NCBI GenBank assembly: GCA_902797195.1
Contig: CADBRY010000036.1
Location: forward strand, 1 to 7,413
DNA from: an uncultured Eubacteriales bacterium
GTDB taxonomy: Bacteria; Bacillota; Clostridia; Peptostreptococcales; Anaerovoracaceae
DNA length: 7,413 bases
Direction of reading: 5' to 3'
This document shows, piece after piece, positions 4,501 through 7,413 of this stretch (position 1 is the first letter of the stretch; every line of letters begins with the position of its first letter). The translations under genes and the position numbers were made by a program. The notes below the pieces were generated by a model, which was given only the letters and a program-made list of their open reading frames with translations, was not told the origin of the DNA and ran no database searches.

Positions 4501-6758
4501 CTCTCTACGGAGACACCACAGGATATGGAGCGGCCGATGCATCCCTCTTCGACGGAGGTAAGGGAACTGCGGAGGATCCATATCTCATATCAAACGAAGC
4601 ACAGCTCCGTGCAATAGCAGAATCCCTTAACGAAGACGAAGGTTTTGCCGATGTGTACTTCAAGCAGACGGCGGATATAGACGTATCCTCCAAGGACTGG
4701 CTGCCCATCGGTCACGGGATCATGGCTAAAGTAAAAAAAGCCTGGACTCAGGTAGCGGCCTATCCCTTCCTTGGAAACTATGACGGAGACGGATATGCCA
4801 TAACAGGGCTTAAGATCGGTTCGCCCGCAAGCCCCACAACAGATCCCAGAGCAAGCTTCACAGCAGGCCTCTTTGGATTCATATCGGGGGATCATTATTC
4901 AAACGCAAAGATCACCGAAGATGTTCGCATATCAAGAATCGAGAATATCAAACTGAGAGATATCAATATCAATGTAAGCACCGAAGGACAGAATTATACA
5001 GGCGGTCTTCTGGGCAATGCACAGAACGGATTCCTGATCGACAACTGTAGCGTGACGGGAAGGATATCATCCTATTCCAAGGGATCATTCGCCAGAGGTG
5101 CGGGCCTTGCAGCCAACGCCATACGCGGATCCGTCACAAACTGTTGGACCGATGTGACGATAAACGCCGAAACGGATGCGGGAAATGTATACGCAGGCGG
5201 ACTCTACGCCATAGATAACAGGACCACGTCCATCAACTGCTACAGCCTGGGAGGCATCGTGGGCAACGCAGGGGCAAACAACAAAGTTCACATAGGAGGT
5301 CTCTCGGGACAGTGCGGAGGAGTACATTACAACTGCTATACCGCAGGAAACATAGTATCCCTGAAGACCACATCCGATGCGGGTCTTGTGGAAGGCAGAC
5401 TCGCAGGCATTGCCGTGGACAGCAAGGTCTACTATAACAGCGATGCCAAACTGATCGTCGCAGGCACGGAAACAGAACCGACTGCAATTGGCGTTTCCGT
5501 ACCGGAGAACCCCGACGTGATACCTAAAACCGCAGAGGAGCTTGCCAGTCAGGAGATCGTGGATGAGCTGAACCGGAATGTGGAGGCGGCAACAGAAGAT
5601 GTTGAAGCCCTTCAGGAGATCATCGACTCTCAGACGGATCTTATGCATGTGGTTCAGTTCTCGGGCAATCCGGACGATCTGTTCCCGTGGATAACTTCCA
5701 ACACGCCTGTGCTGAAGGACATCAGAATGGAGAGCAGAGGCGATGAGGCTGTGGCCGACATAGAGCAGATGATCGACAACGCCGGAATAGATCCCGAGCT
5801 TTCGGAGCAGGCTGACAAAATAGTCGAGGATCTTAGAAAGGCAACGGAAGCCGCAAAAACATCTGAAGATGTAGACAAGGCATTAGCCGATGCCAAAGCA
5901 GCTCTGGAACAGCTTCAGGAACAGTCGGACAAACTCAAGCTGATCAAGAGGATGGCCGTGAATGAGCTGCTCAATCACAATGTAAGTGACTACAGCGGCG
6001 ATAATCTTGACAAGGTCCTGGATACCCTCCTTGCAGCTCAGAAGAAGATCGACAAAGCTAAAAACACAGGGGAAGTCGAATCGATAATCAAACAGACAAA
6101 AGCCGACGTTGCCAAGATAAAGACAGACGCCCAGATCAAGGCGGACAAGGAGAAGGCTCAGGCAAAAGCCGCTGCACCGCCGACGGGTAAGACGGTCATT
6201 TTGAACAACGTAGCAAACTCCGCAAAGAAGACCAACGATATTATCTGGGATAAATCAAAGGTCAAAGGAGCAACCAACTACGAGATCAACTGGAAGGCTC
6301 GCGGAGCGAAGAAGTGGGCCAGCAAGACCGTGGGTAACGTGTCCCGGGGAACGGCCACAGGATTATCCATAAAGGGACTTTACGAGATGCGCGTAAGACC
6401 TAAGAAGACGGTCAAGGCCACCGGAAAACAGGTTTACGGATCATGGTCCAATACTGTTTACCGCTACTTCCATACCACGGAAGGAATAAGGCTGAAGTCC
6501 TCATCCAAGGGAAGCTTCACAATGAGCTGGAAGAAGAATGCGCAGGCTACCGGATACCAGGTCATGTTCACCACTAACAAGAACGGAGCCGGTGCGGCAA
6601 AGAACATAAGTACGATGGGCGCCAATTCGACCAGCTTTACAAAGAAAGGCCTTAAGAGCGGGACTACATACTACGTGCAGGTAAGGGAGATCAAGAAAGT
6701 CGGAAATACAACCTACATAGGAAATATCTCCAACATCGTTGCCGTAAAGATCAAATAA
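1506..6758 (+). CDS. Secreted FMN-binding, GLUG-type beta-helix surface protein with FN3-like C-terminus
   Basis: A 1750-residue extracellular protein, not one I can match to a named gene. Residues 1-36 form a signal peptide (NRIWLSLLCLILAVTV core, cleavage near AYA-AEG). Residues 38-124 are an FMN_bind domain with the motif DSVTGAT (101-107). In this family an ApbE-type flavin transferase links FMN through phosphate to the motif threonine, here T107. Three large repeats follow (about 131-540, 546-912, 1012-1409). Each has a G-T-x-x-x-(D/N)-P-Y opening, an ADIN/NDID/ADID strand, a GTFDG-type turn, GLF, Cys- and Gly-rich GLUG-like rungs, and an LN...PVL-type cap. Residues 945-1010 resemble a second FMN_bind domain without the attachment motif. 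Residues 1414-1555 are acidic and lysine-rich helices of FIVAR-like character. Residues 1561-1750 are two lysine-rich FN3-like domains. There is no LPxTG, SLH or other anchor signal. It stands alone between its own control region and a strong terminator. Inferred role: surface adhesin or scaffold with a flavin redox centre; the substrate is unknown. Confidence 0.88.
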   Translation: MILKANAVNRIWLSLLCLILAVTVMTPVGATKAYAAEGTWYDGTYEGTGTGFRGDITLSVTIADGKISAVEEVSQGETASYWENAKALFDTIVSQQSTQVDSVTGATKSSEGIKAAVDDALAKATIDPDGWYDSGDGTAKNPYVINTAEQLGKFAAAVDGGETLSEQYVALGADINLSEVENWNPIGTEGASATAAKFAGTFDGKDFTIKGMTITDQGTEGEANIGLFSTLDNTAVVKNLNLANVSITIDDSTGVVRAGSIAGDAAGVSGSTPGTVGTVIDRCSVESGNISIATSADVQMFAGGILGRSNTATIMSNIWTDVEVKAETSNIGGKNIYAAGIVGMTGNNSLIVNSSAFGTSYANSPHATNYGGMAGGIGGMLASRMYNTYAMGNATVGNKSSVHKWVGTIAGQLTTSPMQKSGSEYIYPETGAARDFAYYPSDAVLTIEKWNNGQKTDEVVETRGAGYPGTNMNQDKIFETKAKAMDRANMNTQAFADTLNSNLKEVRRVLDAYGYTNVEIYNWALTDAGVLPLGDKWVNTEPDTAMFAGGTGTEEDPYQIKTEEQLRAFAGSLTEGIDYNGYFIKVMNDIDISSADWSPIGGQDYAFDGTFDGSGFTISGMKAGAEENPYVMGRDNPYMGLFGVLGKNARIKNVNLTDVNIYATSPQYIYIGGIAAINDASSEGKKAMIIDNCSVTGNITAVADKSNAFVAGILASQYKGAVINCWTDIDLKCTVKTGNAIAEVGGLVALNNRGLVANCYTLGDVWGSASRNNGDEGMASTGNLVGVNAGDLVGSYSKGNNTTAEYSVYAGELTGWITGIGKVYSCYYNREAVMTIDGRSVVPPADFGTKVAPGVNEEGDAYVGGIVDDLQSYTAADYSGIAAKLNGKYSEYPIDMSIYGVEGPVLNQWKYDNEGSVVTFDTEGEKASTTYKQPQAEIVPPDVEELRDGKWYGRDVDKKVVVEITVENGEVSGEPRIISGDSADAEAVEAAVTRAKTKALYGDTTGYGAADASLFDGGKGTAEDPYLISNEAQLRAIAESLNEDEGFADVYFKQTADIDVSSKDWLPIGHGIMAKVKKAWTQVAAYPFLGNYDGDGYAITGLKIGSPASPTTDPRASFTAGLFGFISGDHYSNAKITEDVRISRIENIKLRDININVSTEGQNYTGGLLGNAQNGFLIDNCSVTGRISSYSKGSFARGAGLAANAIRGSVTNCWTDVTINAETDAGNVYAGGLYAIDNRTTSINCYSLGGIVGNAGANNKVHIGGLSGQCGGVHYNCYTAGNIVSLKTTSDAGLVEGRLAGIAVDSKVYYNSDAKLIVAGTETEPTAIGVSVPENPDVIPKTAEELASQEIVDELNRNVEAATEDVEALQEIIDSQTDLMHVVQFSGNPDDLFPWITSNTPVLKDIRMESRGDEAVADIEQMIDNAGIDPELSEQADKIVEDLRKATEAAKTSEDVDKALADAKAALEQLQEQSDKLKLIKRMAVNELLNHNVSDYSGDNLDKVLDTLLAAQKKIDKAKNTGEVESIIKQTKADVAKIKTDAQIKADKEKAQAKAAAPPTGKTVILNNVANSAKKTNDIIWDKSKVKGATNYEINWKARGAKKWASKTVGNVSRGTATGLSIKGLYEMRVRPKKTVKATGKQVYGSWSNTVYRYFHTTEGIRLKSSSKGSFTMSWKKNAQATGYQVMFTTNKNGAGAAKNISTMGANSTSFTKKGLKSGTTYYVQVREIKKVGNTTYIGNISNIVAVKIK
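1617..1877 (+). other. Encoded FMN_bind domain with flavin attachment motif
   Basis: Residues 38-124 begin GTWYDGTYEGTGTGF, run through two strands (ITLSVTIADGKISAVEEV) and end in DSVTGATKSS followed by a helix. This matches the small FMN_bind fold seen in NqrC/RnfG and in extracellular flavoproteins of Gram-positives. The codon for the likely acceptor T107 is at 1824-1826. Attachment requires an ApbE-type transferase, which is not in this window. Confidence 0.8.
1896..5732 (+). repeat. Three large repeats of the encoded beta-helix module
   Basis: Repeat A covers about 1896-3125, B about 3141-4241 and C about 4539-5732. Matching landmarks: NPY143, DPY558 and DPY1026 near the start; FDGKDFTIKGM, FDGSGFTISGM and YDGDGYAITGL; then YYPSDAVLTI (438-447), YYNREAVMTI (827-836) and YYNSDAKLIV (1309-1318) near the end. 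Each closes with a short helix containing LN and a G(V/P)-type PVL or VLPL segment. Divergence is high at the protein level, so the triplication is old. The gap between B and C holds the FMN_bind-like segment. Confidence 0.75.
4338..4535 (+). other. Encoded degenerate FMN_bind-like segment
   Basis: Residues 945-1010 (beginning ELRDGKWYGRDVDKKVVVEI) line up with the N-terminal FMN_bind domain at the DG-x-(W/Y)-x-G opening, at the V-x-I-x-x-G-x-(I/V)-S strand-turn and at the following S-G-(D/E) position. The SGAT-type attachment motif is missing and the C-terminal helix runs straight into repeat C. It probably cannot hold covalent FMN. Confidence 0.5.
6186..6755 (+). other. Encoded pair of FN3-like domains at the C-terminus
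   Basis: Residues about 1561-1653 and 1657-1750 each show an I-x-W or M-S-W strand (DIIWDKSKVKGATNYEINWK; FTMSWKKNAQATGYQVMF) and a Y-x-(M/V)-(R/Q)-V-R strand (LYEMRVRP; YYVQVREIKK), ending in GSWSNTVY or GNISNIVAV. This is the usual fibronectin type III pattern in secreted clostridial proteins. Both are rich in lysine, which might favour binding to anionic wall polymers; that is inference. Confidence 0.7.
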
Positions 6759-6801
6759 CGCACGTTTTACGAACGGCGATAACTATCCTCACTTATACAA
6801 A

Positions 6802-6850
6802 CTCGTCCAAACCTCCGGATCAAAGGGAGATTTGGACGGGTTTTCTTTTA
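6802..6850 (+). terminator. Strong Rho-independent terminator of the secreted-protein gene
   Basis: The stem CGTCCAAA (6804-6811) pairs with TTTGGACG (6831-6838); after one C-A mismatch, CTCC (6813-6816) pairs with GGAG (6826-6829) around a loop of nine bases. A C-G pair and a T-G wobble extend the base to 6802/6840. The tract TTTTCTTTT follows. It begins about 45 bases after the TAA stop. Confidence 0.9.
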
Positions 6851-6905
6851 GGAAAAAGGACCGATCTAAAGGTCTGTGGAATTTGGAGGGCGTAACCCTG
6901 CTGCG

Positions 6906-7239
6906 GTGTAAATGTGTTATTTTAAGTTGGGTGTTTACACAGAATCGTTGCCTTTTCATGGGTCGTGAGAGCCGGCTGGTGTAAAAAGATATTTGTGAAA
7001 GGTGTATTGACATAAATCCATTGATTTTGCATAAGAAAAGTGCTGGCTTTCGGCCTCACAGTGTAAACAGCAGAACTGAAAAAACGATCTGACATCAAAA
7101 TGGGGGAATTCTATGTCAACAATTGCTTTTGAAGAAGGCGTTTACACCCAAGACCATATAGTTACCATATTTTACCAAAAAAGAGGCTCTTTTGAGGGAT
7201 CAAAATGTCAACATGCGCTGTTAAAAGAAGAATTTACAC
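6906..7239. repeat. Array of five 35-bp units, ATGTCA-N22-TTTACAC, in inverted arrangement
   Basis: Four units have exactly the same form and spacing: 6979-7013 and 7061-7095 on the minus strand, 7113-7147 and 7205-7239 on the plus strand. A fifth at 6906-6940 has the same 35-base span with GTGTAAA at its left end and TTTACAC at its right, so it reads alike on both strands. The inner pair (7061-7095 and 7113-7147) is divergent around 7104, and the outer pair around 7109, giving near symmetry. Middle bases vary, with a tendency to T at positions 15-17. The two plus-strand units also share ATGTCAACA and a following GCT. This is the main content of the 550-base gene-poor stretch after the terminator. 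It could be the internal and terminal repeats of a mobile element (IS21-family ends begin TG and carry repeated sites) or a multi-site operator. Confidence 0.75.
7179..7193. repeat. Short perfect palindrome between the plus-strand repeat units
   Basis: AAAAGAG-G-CTCTTTT, seven-base arms around one base. Its right arm overlaps the first copy of the direct repeat CTTTTGAGGG (7189-7198), which recurs at 7239-7248, exactly 50 bases on. No function is evident. Confidence 0.4.
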
Positions 7240-7308
7240 TTTTGAGGGTTAACTGACTCGGGATCGACGCTTTCGAAAACCAATATGACAAATTTTTAAC
7301 GACAAGTG

Positions 7309-7338
7309 TTGAATGGAAGGCGGTAGCGGGAGTATAAT
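7309..7338 (+). promoter_or_regulatory. Promoter of the gene starting at 7398
   Basis: TTGAAT (7309-7314), an 18-base spacer and a perfect TATAAT (7333-7338). Transcription would start near 7345, giving a leader of about 53 bases. The promoter lies about 70 bases downstream of the last 35-bp unit, so a protein bound to the array could influence it. Confidence 0.6.
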
Positions 7339-7385
7339 AATTTTTTAGAAGGGCTGAATGCTTCAGCGAAATAAATATCAAATAC

Positions 7386-7391
7386 GAGGAG
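7386..7391 (+). promoter_or_regulatory. Ribosome binding site of the last gene
   Basis: GAGGAG with a six-base gap to ATG 7398. Confidence 0.75.
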
Positions 7392-7397
7392 ATACAT

Positions 7398-7413
7398 ATG
7401 AACAAACAAATTA
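7398..7413 (+). CDS. Start of an unidentified protein, 3'-truncated
   Basis: Only MNKQI is visible before the window ends. A consensus-like ribosome binding site and a good promoter upstream make a real gene start likely. The product cannot be identified from five residues. If the preceding array is a transposon end, a transposase is one possibility; a gene controlled by the array is another. Confidence 0.6.

Noticed and set aside
5085..5648. Long minus-strand open frame of 187 codons inside the large gene
   Set aside because: It is antisense to clearly coding, repeat-bearing sequence, shows no family features and arises from codon bias of the plus-strand gene.
6858..6868. Eleven-base inverted match between 890-900 and 6858-6868
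   Set aside because: Matches of this length are expected by chance in a window of this size.
6789..7013. Minus-strand open frame of 74 codons after the large gene
   Set aside because: It runs through the strong terminator and the repeat array and has no recognisable protein features.
7007..7035. Apparent promoter TTGACA-17-CATAAG on the plus strand
   Set aside because: The TTGACA is the reverse complement of the TGTCAA end of the repeat unit at 6979-7013, and no credible gene follows. It may still be used, but the match is explained by the repeat.
7113..7256. A 47-codon open frame (MSTIAFEEGV...) with GGGGGA upstream of its ATG
   Set aside because: Its ATG is the first three bases of a 35-bp repeat unit, and the next plus-strand unit (7205) also starts ATGTCA with its own short frame. 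The frame is better explained by the repeats than by a gene, and the product resembles nothing I know.

Overview
The window looks like a piece of chromosome from a Gram-positive anaerobe, most likely a member of the class Clostridia (Bacillota). The evidence is purine-rich AGGAG-type ribosome binding sites, TATAAT-type -10 boxes, hairpin-plus-T terminators, and one very large secreted protein built from parts common in gut and oral Clostridia: an FMN-binding domain, GLUG-type beta-helix repeats, helical repeats and FN3-like domains. The genus cannot be named from sequence reading alone.

Layout. Positions 2-853 (+) are the C-terminal two thirds of an AAA_14/DUF4143 family ATPase; its Walker motifs lie outside the window. 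A convergent GIY-YIG domain gene (UPF0213/YhbQ type) occupies 887-1195 on the minus strand. The clearest terminator for the ATPase transcript (926-965, +) lies inside this opposing gene. Positions 1196-1505 are a divergent regulatory region with no gene. It holds two good and two weaker copies of a 16-bp palindromic site (GTTAGA-N4-TCTAAC type), weak promoter candidates and a possible attenuator hairpin. Positions 1506-6758 (+) encode a 1750-residue secreted protein that dominates the window, followed by a strong terminator at 6802-6850.

Positions 6851-7397 hold no convincing gene. They contain an array of five 35-bp units. Four have the form ATGTCA-N22-TTTACAC with exact spacing, two on each strand and pointing away from each other; a fifth is a symmetric variant. 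A promoter (7309-7338) and a ribosome binding site then lead into a CDS that starts at 7398 and runs off the window after five codons.

The genes do not form an evident pathway. The main point of biological interest is the 1506-6758 product, which joins a domain predicted to carry covalently bound FMN to a long extracellular beta-helix. It appears to be a single-gene unit behind its own multi-site control region. The second point is the inverted 35-bp array at 6906-7239, which could be the ends of a mobile element or a multi-site operator.
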